A stretch of DNA of 64,000 nucleotides from Aequorivita echinoideorum (GCF_018476645.1 NZ_JAHCTB010000006.1:82906-146905), one strand, 5' to 3'; counted from the first letter of the stretch, positions 42,106-51,950 are shown. The notes: generated by a model not told the origin, from the letters alone. Numbers and translations: made by a program.

Positions 42106-42510
42106 ATGCGAGATACTTATAATATAGCCGTAGATTTTGATGGAACCATTGTGGAGGATGCCTACCCACGCATTGGCAAACCTATCATTTTTGCTTTTGA
42201 AACTCTGAAAAAGCTTCAGGAAAAAGGACATAGATTGATATTATGGACCTACCGCAAAGGCAGTTCACTTGAAGAGGCGGTTGAATTTTGTAAACAAAAC
42301 GGGCTTGTTTTCTACGCCGTAAACCGAAGTTTTCCAGAAGAGGAATTTGATTCCAGTTACAGCCGTAAAATCCACGCAGATATTTTTATAGACGACAGAA
42401 ACATAGGAGGATTGAAAAGTTGGGGTGAAATCTACCAGCAATTGATTGGAGGGCAACCATTGGGTGAAAAAACGAAATCAAAAAAAGGATGGTTTTCCTT
42501 TTTAAAATAG
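42106..42510 (+). CDS. Small HAD-like hydrolase (BT0820-type)
   Basis: A 134-residue protein of the HAD superfamily without a separate cap. Motif I is VDFDGTIVED (nucleophile Asp and the +2 Asp replaced by G, as D-F-D-G-T retains D-x-D). Motif II is LILWTYRKGS, and motif IV is DIFIDDRNIGG. Such short forms in Bacteroidota were named after BT0820; the substrate is unknown. Its stop is 4 bases before map. Confidence 0.85.
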   Translation: MRDTYNIAVDFDGTIVEDAYPRIGKPIIFAFETLKKLQEKGHRLILWTYRKGSSLEEAVEFCKQNGLVFYAVNRSFPEEEFDSSYSRKIHADIFIDDRNIGGLKSWGEIYQQLIGGQPLGEKTKSKKGWFSFLK

Positions 42511-42514
42511 TTTT

Positions 42515-43333
42515 ATGATAATAGCAAAAACAAAAGAAGAAATCGCACTCATGCGAGAAAGCGCGTTGGTAGTTTCCAGAACATTGGGAATGCTGGCAAA
42601 GGAAGTAAAGCCTGGAATTACCACAAATAAGCTAAATAAAATGGCCGAGGATTACATACGCTCCCAAGACGCCATTCCCGGTTTTTTAGGTTTATATGAT
42701 TGCCCTTCCACGCTTCTTACCAGCGTAAACGATGCCGTAGTTCACGGTTTGCCTACAGATGTGCCATTACAGGAAGGCGATATTGTGGCGATTGATTGCG
42801 GTGCCATCAAAAATGGTTTTTACGGCGATCACGCTTATACTTTTGAAGTGGGCGAAGTTGCTGCAGATGTGAAAAAGTTATTGGAAATCACTAAAGAATC
42901 ATTGTATATAGGGATTCGGGAGTTTAAATCCGGCAATCGCGTAGGTGATGTGGGTTTTGCAATTCAAGACTTTTGTGAATCGCACGGATATGGCGTTGTA
43001 CGGGAACTTGTGGGCCACGGATTGGGAAGAAAGATGCACGAAGATCCAGAAATGCCAAATTACGGTCGTCGCGGCCGCGGAAAAAAGTTTATAGAAGGAA
43101 TGACCATTGCCTTGGAACCGATGATAAATATGGGAACACACAAGGTAAAACAGCTTAAGGATGGCTGGACCATTGTTACGCAGGACGGTCAACCGAGCGC
43201 ACATTTTGAGCACAACATCGCTTTGGTGAACGGAAAACCTGAATTACTTTCCACGTATGCCTATATTTATGAAGCCTTGGGAATTAAGAGTGATGAAGAA
43301 AAAGAGTTTCGTGCCGAGGAATTTGTAGTTTGA
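42515..43333 (+). CDS. map: Methionine aminopeptidase, type I
   Basis: Removes the initiator methionine from new proteins. The 272-residue, soluble protein has the pita-bread fold motifs. Metal ligands are Asp in AIDCGA and Asp in GDHAYTF, His in VGHGLGRKMHEDPEMPNYG, Glu in LEPMINMG and the late Glu in HFEHNIAL. Type I (no insertion in the catalytic domain). The start at ATG 42515 gives the family-typical opening MIIAKTKEEIALMRESA. The methyltransferase gene begins 10 bases downstream. Confidence 0.97.
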   Translation: MIIAKTKEEIALMRESALVVSRTLGMLAKEVKPGITTNKLNKMAEDYIRSQDAIPGFLGLYDCPSTLLTSVNDAVVHGLPTDVPLQEGDIVAIDCGAIKNGFYGDHAYTFEVGEVAADVKKLLEITKESLYIGIREFKSGNRVGDVGFAIQDFCESHGYGVVRELVGHGLGRKMHEDPEMPNYGRRGRGKKFIEGMTIALEPMINMGTHKVKQLKDGWTIVTQDGQPSAHFEHNIALVNGKPELLSTYAYIYEALGIKSDEEKEFRAEEFVV

Positions 43334-43343
43334 TTTTTTTCCA

Positions 43344-44108
43344 GTGTTCAAAAAAATCCTGAATACCATCCCAAGACCCTTGCTCATTCAGCTGAGCATA
43401 ATTGGTCGTCCCGTTCTCGCATTTTTTTTACGAGGAAATAGATTTACCGATCCAATTGATGGAAAATCCTATCGTAAATTTTTACCATATGGTTATGAAA
43501 AGATTCGTGAAAACGTGCTCTCCCCCGGCACGCTTTCCCTGGAAAGACACCGGTTATTTTGGTTATATCTGAAAAATGAAACTTCTTTTTTTACAGAAAA
43601 TCTAAAAGTGCTTCACTTTGCACCAGAACAGGCTTTTTATAAAAAATTCAGAAAAATGAAAAATCTGGATTACACCACAACAGATTTAAATTCGCCCATT
43701 GCAGATGTAAAAGCCGATATTTGTAATCTTCCCTTTAAAAATGAGGAATTCGATTTTATAATTTGCAACCATGTTCTGGAACATATTCCGGATGACACCA
43801 GAGCCATGCAGGAAATTTTTAGGGTTTTGGCTCGCGGCGGAACAGCCATACTTCAAGTGCCGTACGAAGCTGATAGAAAAAATACCTTTGAGGACAATAG
43901 TATTACAGATCCAAAAGAGCGCGCAAAGATATTTGGGCAGTACGACCACGTCCGGGTTTACGGAATGGACTATTTTAAAAAGCTGGAAACAGTAGGTTTT
44001 GAAGTTGAGGCTGTGGATTACACAAAAGAACTTACAAATTTGGAGGTTGAAAAATACAGATTGGCAAAAGGCGAATTAATTCCCGTAGCTAGGAAATCAG
44101 TTTCCTAA
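43344..44108 (+). CDS. SAM-dependent methyltransferase, class I
   Basis: A 254-residue methyltransferase. The region around YTTTDLNSPIADVKADICNLPF and DFIICNHVLEHIPDDTRAM is the SAM-binding and post-motif block of the UbiE/methyltransferase_11 type. An N-terminal extension of about 60 residues with hydrophobic patches (LIQLSIIGRPVLAFFL) suggests membrane contact. The start is GTG 43344. It follows map by 10 bases and overlaps the convergent apbE end by 12 bases. Substrate unknown. Confidence 0.88.
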   Translation: MFKKILNTIPRPLLIQLSIIGRPVLAFFLRGNRFTDPIDGKSYRKFLPYGYEKIRENVLSPGTLSLERHRLFWLYLKNETSFFTENLKVLHFAPEQAFYKKFRKMKNLDYTTTDLNSPIADVKADICNLPFKNEEFDFIICNHVLEHIPDDTRAMQEIFRVLARGGTAILQVPYEADRKNTFEDNSITDPKERAKIFGQYDHVRVYGMDYFKKLETVGFEVEAVDYTKELTNLEVEKYRLAKGELIPVARKSVS

Positions 44109-45104
44109 GCGCCTTTTAAATCCATCCGTCATAAAAACTTGATGCTCGTTCAGAGAATCTGAATATGTTAAATACACATCAACATTTGGGAGTGTTTGCA
44201 ATAATTCTTTGGATTTTTTTAATCCCAATGCCATAAATGATGTGGCATACGCATCAGCAATGGCGCATGTTGGTGCGATTACCGTTGAGCTTGTAACATC
44301 ACTTTTTTCCGCAGAGCCCGTCAATGGATTTATTGTGTGCACATATTTTTTCCCACTTGCGGAATCAATTCTGAATTTTCTGTAATTACCAGAAGAAGCC
44401 ATTCCCACATTTTTGAGACGCACGGTTGCTTCAAAAGAACGATCTTCCAGTTTTGAATCCACGGATTCAATTCCCACAATCCAATCCTGGTTTTTCTCAA
44501 CGTTTTCACCTTTGGTAAGAATTTCACCACCCAATTCTATCAAATAATCCTTCACTCCTTTAGTTTCTAAATACCTGCCAATGCAATCAATCCCAAAACC
44601 TTTGGCAACCGCATTAAAATCAAAATAAATTTGTGCGGATTCCTTGGAAATGGTTCCGTCAGGATTCAATGCCACTTTTTGAAAACCTACAAATTCCATT
44701 AAGGAATCCAGCGTGTAGCTATCAATTTCCCTCAATGGCTTAGTATCACCAAAACCGTATGCGTTGCGCAATACGCCGATGGTGGGATCAAAATATCCAT
44801 TGGTTTTTTTATTTATTTCAGAAGAAATTAAAAAAACCTCGCGAAATATGGAATCCACAACAACGGTGGAATCTCCCCTATTAATTTTAGAAATATCGCT
44901 ATCAGAAATATACGTACTTACCGATTTGTTGACAGCTTCAATAACAGAATCAATTCCCTTTTTTACTTCAATATTTTTATCTGAATAAAACTGAATAGTA
45001 TATGTGGTTCCAAACGCTTCCCCTTGTAAAAGAATAGGTTGGGACTTTTTCTTTCCACAGGAAAATAGAAGAACTGCGATAGTTAGAAAGACAAATTTTT
45101 TCAT
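44097..45104 (-). CDS. apbE: FAD:protein FMN transferase (lipoprotein)
   Basis: Attaches FMN covalently to threonines of NqrB and NqrC. The 335-residue protein is an exported lipoprotein (KKFVFLTIAVLLFSCG; lipobox FSC at Cys16). It has the ApbE motifs: AFGTTYTIQFYSD, FDPTIGVLRNAYGFG, NAVAKGFGIDCIGRYLE, and the magnesium-site region PLTGSAEKSDVTSSTVIAPTCA. The gene is the last of the nqr operon, overlapping the small gene upstream by 4 bases, so enzyme and substrates are made together. Confidence 0.96.
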   Translation of the reverse strand: MKKFVFLTIAVLLFSCGKKKSQPILLQGEAFGTTYTIQFYSDKNIEVKKGIDSVIEAVNKSVSTYISDSDISKINRGDSTVVVDSIFREVFLISSEINKKTNGYFDPTIGVLRNAYGFGDTKPLREIDSYTLDSLMEFVGFQKVALNPDGTISKESAQIYFDFNAVAKGFGIDCIGRYLETKGVKDYLIELGGEILTKGENVEKNQDWIVGIESVDSKLEDRSFEATVRLKNVGMASSGNYRKFRIDSASGKKYVHTINPLTGSAEKSDVTSSTVIAPTCAIADAYATSFMALGLKKSKELLQTLPNVDVYLTYSDSLNEHQVFMTDGFKRRLGN

Positions 45105-45463
45105 AAGATTTCTTGTAATCCTTTGTAGACCAGTGTATAGGGCTCATCCTTCAAAACAGGCTTGGCATAATCGGTTCCGTGGCCCAGACCCACACCAGCG
45201 TAGTAGGTTTTTGCCTCAAATTTTTCGGCGTGGTCCTTAATGGTATTCATTAAAATGGGATCGTAGGCGTGTGCGTCCTGTGGATATGATGTAGCGCGAA
45301 CGATGACAAAATGAAGAATTTTATCTTTTAGCGCAACAAATTGCGGATCCCGCTTCAGCTTTGAATTTACGCCCAAAAACTCGTAGCCGTCTGCTTCAAG
45401 TTGTTTCCCAACGATGTTCATCGCCAAATTGTGCAGTTCCTGTTTGGTGAGTTTTTCGCCCAT
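45101..45463 (-). CDS. Small conserved protein of the nqr locus, function unknown
   Basis: A 120-residue soluble protein with no cysteine and no membrane segment; mixed alpha/beta, with GVGLGHGTDYAKPVLKDEPYTLVYKGL at the end. It sits between nqrF and apbE and is annotated in many Bacteroidota genomes as an NQR-related subunit only because of that position; it has no Fe-S, flavin or NADH motif. I used ATG 45461-45463 (MGEKLTKQEL) rather than the upstream TTG. A role as assembly factor is a reasonable guess. Confidence 0.8.
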   Translation of the reverse strand: MGEKLTKQELHNLAMNIVGKQLEADGYEFLGVNSKLKRDPQFVALKDKILHFVIVRATSYPQDAHAYDPILMNTIKDHAEKFEAKTYYAGVGLGHGTDYAKPVLKDEPYTLVYKGLQEIL

Positions 45464-45500
45464 AATTGGATTCAAAAGTACATCTTTTTTATGCTGAAAT

Positions 45501-45532
45501 AAAAAAACCGCTTCCCAATTGTGAAGCGGTTT
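45501..45532 (-). terminator. Hairpin after nqrF with T tract, reading minus
   Basis: Arms aaaccgcttc (45505-45514) and gaagcggttt (45523-45532), 8-base loop. On the minus strand it is followed by seven T. It separates nqrF from the small gene and apbE, so downstream genes may depend on read-through or on another promoter. Confidence 0.8.
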
Positions 45533-45550
45533 TCTTTAATTATAATTGGG

Positions 45551-46861
45551 TTATCCTCCAAAATCGTCAAAGCGAATGTTTTCATCAGGGATTCCAAAAT
45601 CCTCTCCCATTTTCTGAACCGCTTGGTTCATCAATGGTGGGCCACAGAAATATAATTCAATATCTTCCGGGGCATCGTGATGGTTCAAATAATTGTCAAT
45701 AACCACTTGGTGAATGAAGCCTACGAACCCATCTCCAGCTTCGTCGTTTATATCGTTTTTCACTTTCCAATTATCCTCTTCCATAGGTTCTGAAAGGGCT
45801 AAATAGAATTTGAAATTTGGAAATTCATCTTCCAACTGTTTAAAGTGGTCTAAATAGAAAAGTTCTCTTTTTGAACGTCCACCGTACCAATATGTTACTT
45901 TTCTACCAGTTTTAAGGGTTTTGAAAAGGTGATATAAATGGGAGCGCATAGGTGCCATTCCAGCTCCACCGCCCACGTATAGCATTTCAGCTTCTGATGG
46001 ATTTATAAAGAATTCCCCATAAGGTCCAGAAATCACAACCTTATCTCCCTCCTTACAATTAAAAATGTAGGATGAAGCAATGCCTGGATTTACGTCCATC
46101 CATCCGCCTTTTGCCTTATCAAAAGGTGGTGTAGCAATACGAACATTCAACATAATTTCACGTCCTTCCGCTGGATAAGAAGCCATTGAATAGGCTCTTT
46201 CAACAGTCTCAGAGTTTTTCATTACCAAAGGCCAAAGTTTGAACTTGTCCCACTCCTCCTGAAACTTGTCAGGTCTTTCGTGTTCCTCTGGATGTGCGGT
46301 AATATCCATATCCTCAAACTTCACCTCGCACGGTGGAATTTCAATCTGTATATAACCACCGGCCTTGTAGTTCATATCCTCTGGGATTTCAACCACAAAT
46401 TCCTTAATGAACGAAGCAACATTGTAGTTTCTTACCACAGTTGCATCCCATTTTTTAATTCCAAATACTTCTTCAGGGATATGGATGTTCATATCCTGTT
46501 TCACTTTTACTTGGCAGGAAAGGCGTGCGCCTTCTTTCAATTCCTTTCTTGTAAAATGTGGGGTTTCCGTAGGAAGTGCCTCACCACCTCCGGAGAGAAC
46601 GTGGCACTCACACTGAATACATGTTCCACCACCACCACAGGCAGATGGAAGGAAGATCTTTTCACCACCCAATGTTGAAAGCAAGGTTCCTCCTGAGGGT
46701 ACCTCGATTGTTTTTTCATCATTGATGGTAATTTTTACCGGGCCTGATGGGGCCAATTTCTCTTTCGTGAATAACAGCAAGGCCACTAAAATCAACGTTA
46801 GTGCCAATAGGGCTATTACCGTAACCGTTATCACTCCAACTGTGCTTATTTCTAAAAACAT
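45551..46861 (-). CDS. nqrF: Na+-translocating NADH:quinone reductase subunit F
   Basis: NADH-oxidising subunit of the sodium-pumping NADH:quinone reductase. The 436-residue protein has one N-terminal membrane helix, then a 2Fe-2S ferredoxin domain with C-x5-C-x2-C in [11 protein letters not shown] and the fourth ligand in RLSCQVKV. The FAD-binding domain has [10 protein letters not shown], and the NADH-binding domain has [19 protein letters not shown] and the C-terminal YFCGPPLMN. All cofactor sites are present and length is normal. Last nqr subunit in the order A to F. Confidence 0.97.
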   Translation of the reverse strand: MFLEISTVGVITVTVIALLALTLILVALLLFTKEKLAPSGPVKITINDEKTIEVPSGGTLLSTLGGEKIFLPSACGGGGTCIQCECHVLSGGGEALPTETPHFTRKELKEGARLSCQVKVKQDMNIHIPEEVFGIKKWDATVVRNYNVASFIKEFVVEIPEDMNYKAGGYIQIEIPPCEVKFEDMDITAHPEEHERPDKFQEEWDKFKLWPLVMKNSETVERAYSMASYPAEGREIMLNVRIATPPFDKAKGGWMDVNPGIASSYIFNCKEGDKVVISGPYGEFFINPSEAEMLYVGGGAGMAPMRSHLYHLFKTLKTGRKVTYWYGGRSKRELFYLDHFKQLEDEFPNFKFYLALSEPMEEDNWKVKNDINDEAGDGFVGFIHQVVIDNYLNHHDAPEDIELYFCGPPLMNQAVQKMGEDFGIPDENIRFDDFGG

Positions 46862-46862
46862 A

Positions 46863-47615
46863 TTATTGCTTCGTTAGTGTTGACATTTCCGAAAGGGAAA
46901 CAGCATCAGCATTTTCTGCGGTCCCTTCATTTTTAGATTGTTCTATTTTCATACCTACATTTGTTGGGTCTGAATCCAATGAAGGTTTTTCCTCATCGCC
47001 ACCAGTCAACATTCCTCCAAAGCTCATAAAGCCAATTGCCATTAAACCTGTAATGATAAAAGTAATACCGAGCCCTCTTAGTGGAGCAGGTACGTTTGAA
47101 TATCGAATTTTTTCACGAATGGCCGCAATGGCAAGAATTGCCAAAAACCAACCGATACCGGAACTTACACCATAATTAAATGCCAGACCTAGTGTAGGAA
47201 TATCCCGTGATTGCATAAATAAAGAGCCCCCTAGTATTGCGCAGTTTACTGCAATAAGCGGCAAGAAAATACCCAAAGAATTGTATAGTGATGGTGAAAA
47301 TTTTTCGACCACAATTTCTACCAACTGCACCATTGTCGCAATGGTAGCAATGAATAGAATGAAGGATAGAAAACTAAGATTGTAATCAGCATATTCTGGA
47401 CCTAACCAAGCTAAAGCACCATCCCGCAACAGATATTGATCCAACAACCAGTTGATAGGCACAGTAACAGCCAAAACGAATATTACCGCGGCACCAAGAC
47501 CGACCGCCGTTGTAACCTTTTTAGAAACTGCCAGATAAGAGCACATTCCCAAGAATGTGGCAAAAATCATGTTGTCTATAAAGATTGATTTAAAAAATAA
47601 CTCTACGTGTTCCAT
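46863..47615 (-). CDS. nqrE: Na+-translocating NADH:quinone reductase subunit E, with extended tail
   Basis: Integral membrane subunit with six helices that forms, with NqrD, the cytosolic-facing Fe-S centre and ion path. The 250-residue protein starts with the typical [27 protein letters not shown], including the conserved cysteine near residue 26, and has a second cysteine in [13 protein letters not shown]. The last about 50 residues are a polar, charged tail absent from the about 200-residue proteobacterial form. It is separated from nqrF by 1 base. Confidence 0.96.
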   Translation of the reverse strand: MEHVELFFKSIFIDNMIFATFLGMCSYLAVSKKVTTAVGLGAAVIFVLAVTVPINWLLDQYLLRDGALAWLGPEYADYNLSFLSFILFIATIATMVQLVEIVVEKFSPSLYNSLGIFLPLIAVNCAILGGSLFMQSRDIPTLGLAFNYGVSSGIGWFLAILAIAAIREKIRYSNVPAPLRGLGITFIITGLMAIGFMSFGGMLTGGDEEKPSLDSDPTNVGMKIEQSKNEGTAENADAVSLSEMSTLTKQ

Positions 47616-47684
47616 ATATTTTGGTATTCAGCATTTTAAGCATTTAGAAAATAATTTCTGAATACTGTTACTGCATTACTTTAT

Positions 47685-48329
47685 TTATTCCTCAATTAAA
47701 TCTTTGTTTCTTGCGCGTTGCACCCAAATAATCAATCCAATAACAATAAGTGCCATTGGCGATAACAGCATAAAACCGTTATTTTCATAACCTATTGAGT
47801 ATAGGCCTGTCTGTTCAATTGGATCTCCCAATACTTTAAACCCAAGCAAGGTTCCTGAACCCAAAAGTTCACGGAAGAAACCTACAATCACAAGTATTAA
47901 TCCGTATCCGGCTGCATTTCCAATTCCATCAAGGAAAGAACGCCAAGGATTGTTACCCAATGCAAATGCCTCGAAACGGCCCATGATAATACAATTCGTA
48001 ATAATCAACCCGATAAACACCGAAAGCTGCTTACTCAATTCATAGGCGAATGCTTTCAAAACCTGATCCACCATAATTACGAGCGCAGCTACAATTACCA
48101 ACTGAACGATAATTCTAATTTTTGAAGGAATAATATTTCGCATTAATGAAATAACTACGTTTCCTACACCCAATACAACTATAACCGAAACCGCCATCAC
48201 TATAGATGCCTTTAGCTGGGCAGTAATTGCAAGCGCAGAGCAAATCCCCAATACCTGAATGGTGATAGGGTTGTTATCTGCTAATGGATCAAGAATTAAC
48301 TTGCTGTCTTTTTTTGATAGTAATCCCAT
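47685..48329 (-). CDS. nqrD: Na+-translocating NADH:quinone reductase subunit D
   Basis: Six-helix membrane subunit of 214 residues, related to NqrE by an ancient duplication. Conserved cysteines are seen in QVLGICSALAIT and GLIITNCIIMGRFEAFA; these pair with NqrE to hold an iron centre between the two subunits. Length normal. It is 1 base from nqrC upstream and 69 bases from nqrE downstream. Confidence 0.96.
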   Translation of the reverse strand: MGLLSKKDSKLILDPLADNNPITIQVLGICSALAITAQLKASIVMAVSVIVVLGVGNVVISLMRNIIPSKIRIIVQLVIVAALVIMVDQVLKAFAYELSKQLSVFIGLIITNCIIMGRFEAFALGNNPWRSFLDGIGNAAGYGLILVIVGFFRELLGSGTLLGFKVLGDPIEQTGLYSIGYENNGFMLLSPMALIVIGLIIWVQRARNKDLIEE

Positions 48330-48330
48330 A

Positions 48331-49089
48331 TTATTGCTGTGTGTTTAATTTTTCAATGTATGGTACATAAAGTGCCATATCTTTTTTAATCATTGCGGTG
48401 ACTCCATTTCCGGTAATTGTGGCTCCTGCAAGTGCATCCACTTTTTGGTCGTCCTTACGCTCATTGGTTGGGTCATTATTTCCCTTTGCCACGTCGATTC
48501 CTTTAAAAACATCACCGTCCATTACTTGCTCTCCCTCAAAGTCATCCATGAAATAGCGCTCCTTTATATTGGCCCCAAGACCGGGGGTTTCACCTTTGTG
48601 GTCAAAGTATACACCTTGAACAACAAAATCTTTATCTACTGCAACAAATCCCCATATAGCATCCCAAAGACCTTTTCCTCTCATAGGAATAATGTACATA
48701 GTTTTGCCATCTTTTTCACCAACAAAAAGCGGAAGTCTTCTTTTATAATCTTCATCTTCCTTGGCTAGGGATTCTTCTTTTTTCAGGTCAATTAAATAAG
48801 CTTGGGAATCTTCAGTAACAGAATCACCTTGAATTACCAACTGCTCTTTTATATATTTATTGAAACTTTCCTCAACTTTATCTGTGGGCACAAAAGCGAC
48901 GTCACCAGGACCAGCATTATCATTTACGCCCATAGCATAAAGAATATTCTGTTGCTTTTCAAAACGCTCGTTTTCAGTAATTTTTGGTCGCAACCCCTGT
49001 GCAATACCAGCCAAGAGACTACCTACCACCAATACCATAATGATGGCAAAAATGATTGTATATGAATTTTTATCTGTACGCTTTGCCAT
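48331..49089 (-). CDS. nqrC: Na+-translocating NADH:quinone reductase subunit C
   Basis: Subunit with covalently bound FMN. The 252-residue protein has one N-terminal membrane helix (YTIIFAIIMVLVVGSLLAG) and a periplasmic FMN-binding domain. The flavin is attached to the threonine of the motif D-A-L-A-G-A-T in DALAGATITGNGV, added by ApbE (encoded in the same operon). The domain order and length fit NqrC. It lies between nqrD (1 base) and nqrB (2 bases). Confidence 0.96.
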   Translation of the reverse strand: MAKRTDKNSYTIIFAIIMVLVVGSLLAGIAQGLRPKITENERFEKQQNILYAMGVNDNAGPGDVAFVPTDKVEESFNKYIKEQLVIQGDSVTEDSQAYLIDLKKEESLAKEDEDYKRRLPLFVGEKDGKTMYIIPMRGKGLWDAIWGFVAVDKDFVVQGVYFDHKGETPGLGANIKERYFMDDFEGEQVMDGDVFKGIDVAKGNNDPTNERKDDQKVDALAGATITGNGVTAMIKKDMALYVPYIEKLNTQQ

Positions 49090-49091
49090 AA

Positions 49092-50291
49092 TTAAGCAGT
49101 TTTAACTTTAAATCGTTTCATTCTTCTCTTTATGTTTCCTTGTACCACATAATGGTCGATTGTGGGCGCAAACACATTCATTAAGAGGATTGCCAGCATA
49201 ATACCTTCGGGATATGCAGGATTGAATACACGGATCATAATTCCCAAAAATCCTATAAGGAAACCGTAAATCCATTTTCCTTTATTTGTTTGTGAAGCCG
49301 TAACAGGATCCGTAGCCATATATACCGCACCAAAAGCAAAACCTCCAATTATAAGGTGATGCCACCACGTTTCGCTCATCAACCCATAGAATTTGCTTCC
49401 TTCGCCTATCCATCCGGCGTTTACTACACCATTAAATATTAGGCCCATAGCGATAGCTCCCAATACCGTGGAAAGTATAATTCTCCAGCTTCCAATTTTA
49501 GTGAAAATCAAGAACAAGGCACCAATTAAAATCAAAAATGTGGACGTCTCACCTACAGAGCCCGGTATGAAGCCCCAAAACATATCCCAGGTACTGTAAA
49601 TAGGTTCGCTGTTCTGCGCTAGGCTACCAAGAATAGTTTCACCTGAAATTGCATCCGGTTGTGCTGCCATTTCCTTTGCACCATGCACCCAGACCTTATC
49701 GCCACTCATCCACGTAGGATATGCGAAGAATAAAAATGCACGAATAGTAAGCGCAGGATTTAGAATATTCATTCCAGTACCACCAAAAACTTCTTTTCCA
49801 ATAACAACACCAAAGATTACCGCAACCGCAAGCATCCACAGGGGTATATCAACGGGAACAATCAATGGTACCAACATTCCGGTTACCAGATAACCTTCCT
49901 CTACCTCGTGTTTTTTAATAATGGCGAATATGAATTCAACCAGAAGACCCACACCGTACGAAACAATTACTAATGGGAGTACGGTAATGCATCCCATTAA
50001 AAAATTATCCATAGTGAAGAAATTCGCAACGGGGTCAAGTCGCAAGGAATTATCGATTGCCGCATAGTGCTGATATCCTGCATTAAAAATCCCAAACAAT
50101 AGACACGGCACAAGAGCCATGATAACCGTATTCATAGTTCGCTTCAAATCATCTACCACACGAACGTGAGAACCGCTGTGGGTAGTTTCATTTGGGGTAT
50201 ACAGAAAAGTATGCAATGCGTTAAATGCCGGAGCCATCTTGGTTCCCTTGTACTTTTCCTTTAGCTTATGTAAATTTTGTTTCAATCCCAT
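49092..50291 (-). CDS. nqrB: Na+-translocating NADH:quinone reductase subunit B
   Basis: Large membrane subunit with about ten helices; binds riboflavin and covalent FMN and is part of the sodium channel. 399 residues. Motifs of the family such as GGTGMNILNPALTIRAFLFFAYPTWMSGD and the late PVTASQTNKGKW are present. The FMN-carrying segment, in other species D-G-x-S-G-A-T, reads DAISGETILG here: the threonine is kept, the alanine before it is a glutamate. It is 35 bases downstream of nqrA. Confidence 0.96.
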   Translation of the reverse strand: MGLKQNLHKLKEKYKGTKMAPAFNALHTFLYTPNETTHSGSHVRVVDDLKRTMNTVIMALVPCLLFGIFNAGYQHYAAIDNSLRLDPVANFFTMDNFLMGCITVLPLVIVSYGVGLLVEFIFAIIKKHEVEEGYLVTGMLVPLIVPVDIPLWMLAVAVIFGVVIGKEVFGGTGMNILNPALTIRAFLFFAYPTWMSGDKVWVHGAKEMAAQPDAISGETILGSLAQNSEPIYSTWDMFWGFIPGSVGETSTFLILIGALFLIFTKIGSWRIILSTVLGAIAMGLIFNGVVNAGWIGEGSKFYGLMSETWWHHLIIGGFAFGAVYMATDPVTASQTNKGKWIYGFLIGFLGIMIRVFNPAYPEGIMLAILLMNVFAPTIDHYVVQGNIKRRMKRFKVKTA

Positions 50292-50326
50292 ATACTACGC
50301 ATTTTCCATTTTTTCAAAATGAATAA

Positions 50327-51676
50327 TTATCCTATTTCTTTATACATTAAATCCAGACCGTTTCTAATAATTTGCTGGTGTGGCTGCTTGCTTACGCAAA
50401 TAAATTCGGTGAGCGAAAAATCCTCTGGAGCAACCTCATACATTCCCAAAGCTTCCATAGCATCCAAATCCTTTACCATACAAGCCTTGAGCATTTGAAG
50501 CGGATACATATCCAACGGAAAAACTTCCTCGTAATTTCCGGTTACTACGAATGCACGGTGTTCTCCATTTGTATTGGTATCGAGCTCAAACTTTTTATTC
50601 GGTGTCAACCATGAAAATGTAAGCGCCCTGGAGGTGGATATTTTATCGAAAACGGGTTTGTTCCAACCAAACAATTCGTAATCATCCCCTTCTGGAATAA
50701 CGCTTACCGTATTGTTATAAAAACCCATGAAACCTTTAGGAGAAGTTTTATAGCCCGTAAGCACATCGCCGTTGATCACACGCACATTCTCTTCATCAAG
50801 GCCCGAATCATATAAGAAAGTTGATACCTCAGCACCAATTTTAGTTTTATAATATTTAGGCGTTTTAACTGACGATCCAACTAAAGCGATGGTCCTTTCA
50901 GCATTAAACTTTCCCGTAAGTAGCATATCACCAATAATCACAAGATCTTGTGGCGCTACAGTCCATACTACTTCATTTTTATTTACAGGTGCAATTTTAT
51001 TTATTTGGGTTCCCACATTTCCTGCGGGATGTGGACCAGAGACTGTATGAAGAACAATATCTTTCAAACCTTTGAATGGTGATTCGCCTTTGCCAACACC
51101 CACGTGAAGGCTACCTTTTGTAAGTTTGCTCAATGCAGTAACTGCTGATTGCAGCTGCTGTTCTTTTCCCTTCAACGAAAAATCAAGATCATTTGCCAAA
51201 GGCGCAGTAGAAACACCAGAGATGAAAATGTCCCTTGGTTCATCTTCGGGGTCAGCAATAATGGCGTACGGACGCTGCATTATAAATGGCCAGCAACCAC
51301 TCTCCAATAACCGGGCTTTAATTTCAACAGGGTTGGAGGAACCGGAATTCAATGGACCAAATTCCTTAAAATCGTCTTGCGCATCCGCCTCAATGGTCAA
51401 TTGAACTATCACGCGCTTTGCGCCCCGTTCTATCTTGGTAAGGGTTCCGCTTACGGGAGAAACAAATTTGATAGCCTCATTATCCTTTGAATAAAAAAGG
51501 GTTTCCCCTGCTTTTACCTTTTCACCTTCTTTTAAAACCATTTTTGGCTTAACAAGATGAAATTCTGAAGGCCTTATAGCGAAGGTTCTGGAACGAGGTG
51601 CGCTGGAAAGTGTTTTCTCTGCTTCGCCTTTCAATTTAATGGTGAGACCTCTTTTAATCTTAATGTCTTTGGACAT
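50327..51676 (-). CDS. nqrA: Na+-translocating NADH:quinone reductase subunit A
   Basis: Cytosolic peripheral subunit of 449 residues, thought to take part in quinone binding. The order of biotin-carrier-like, Rnf-C-like and SLBB-like parts is visible as KMVLKEGEKVKAGETLFYSK, the middle ISGVSTAPLANDLDF and VSGPHPAGNVGTQI, and the C-terminal CMVKDLDAMEALGMYEVAPEDFSL. First gene of the operon A-B-C-D-E-F; a promoter-like sequence lies about 75 bases upstream. This complex lets the cell build a sodium gradient for respiration, common in marine flavobacteria. Confidence 0.96.
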   Translation of the reverse strand: MSKDIKIKRGLTIKLKGEAEKTLSSAPRSRTFAIRPSEFHLVKPKMVLKEGEKVKAGETLFYSKDNEAIKFVSPVSGTLTKIERGAKRVIVQLTIEADAQDDFKEFGPLNSGSSNPVEIKARLLESGCWPFIMQRPYAIIADPEDEPRDIFISGVSTAPLANDLDFSLKGKEQQLQSAVTALSKLTKGSLHVGVGKGESPFKGLKDIVLHTVSGPHPAGNVGTQINKIAPVNKNEVVWTVAPQDLVIIGDMLLTGKFNAERTIALVGSSVKTPKYYKTKIGAEVSTFLYDSGLDEENVRVINGDVLTGYKTSPKGFMGFYNNTVSVIPEGDDYELFGWNKPVFDKISTSRALTFSWLTPNKKFELDTNTNGEHRAFVVTGNYEEVFPLDMYPLQMLKACMVKDLDAMEALGMYEVAPEDFSLTEFICVSKQPHQQIIRNGLDLMYKEIG

Positions 51677-51752
51677 AAAATATTGGGTATTAATAATGTC
51701 TTTTAAACCCTGTTTCGATTCACTTAAAATATGGGTATGGAAATAGGGAGTG

Positions 51753-51784
51753 CAAATTTATAAATTTAATATTCCAATGCGCAA
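51753..51784 (-). promoter_or_regulatory. Candidate promoter of the nqr operon
   Basis: On the minus strand: TTG (51784-51782), 21 bases, then TAAATTTG (51760-51753), matching the Bacteroidota -33/-7 pattern, about 75 bases before the nqrA start. Confidence 0.45.
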
Positions 51785-51950
51785 TAAATGCCTATAATTT
51801 TCTATGTTAAAAGAGTTCCGAATTCTTCTTTAAAATCATTTTAAATAAGACCATTATTTCTAATTGCATTATAATGATTAAAGCCCTGAATATTCTATAT
51901 TTTAGCTTATAGCATCAAAGCATATTCCATACATTTTCCATATATAACGA

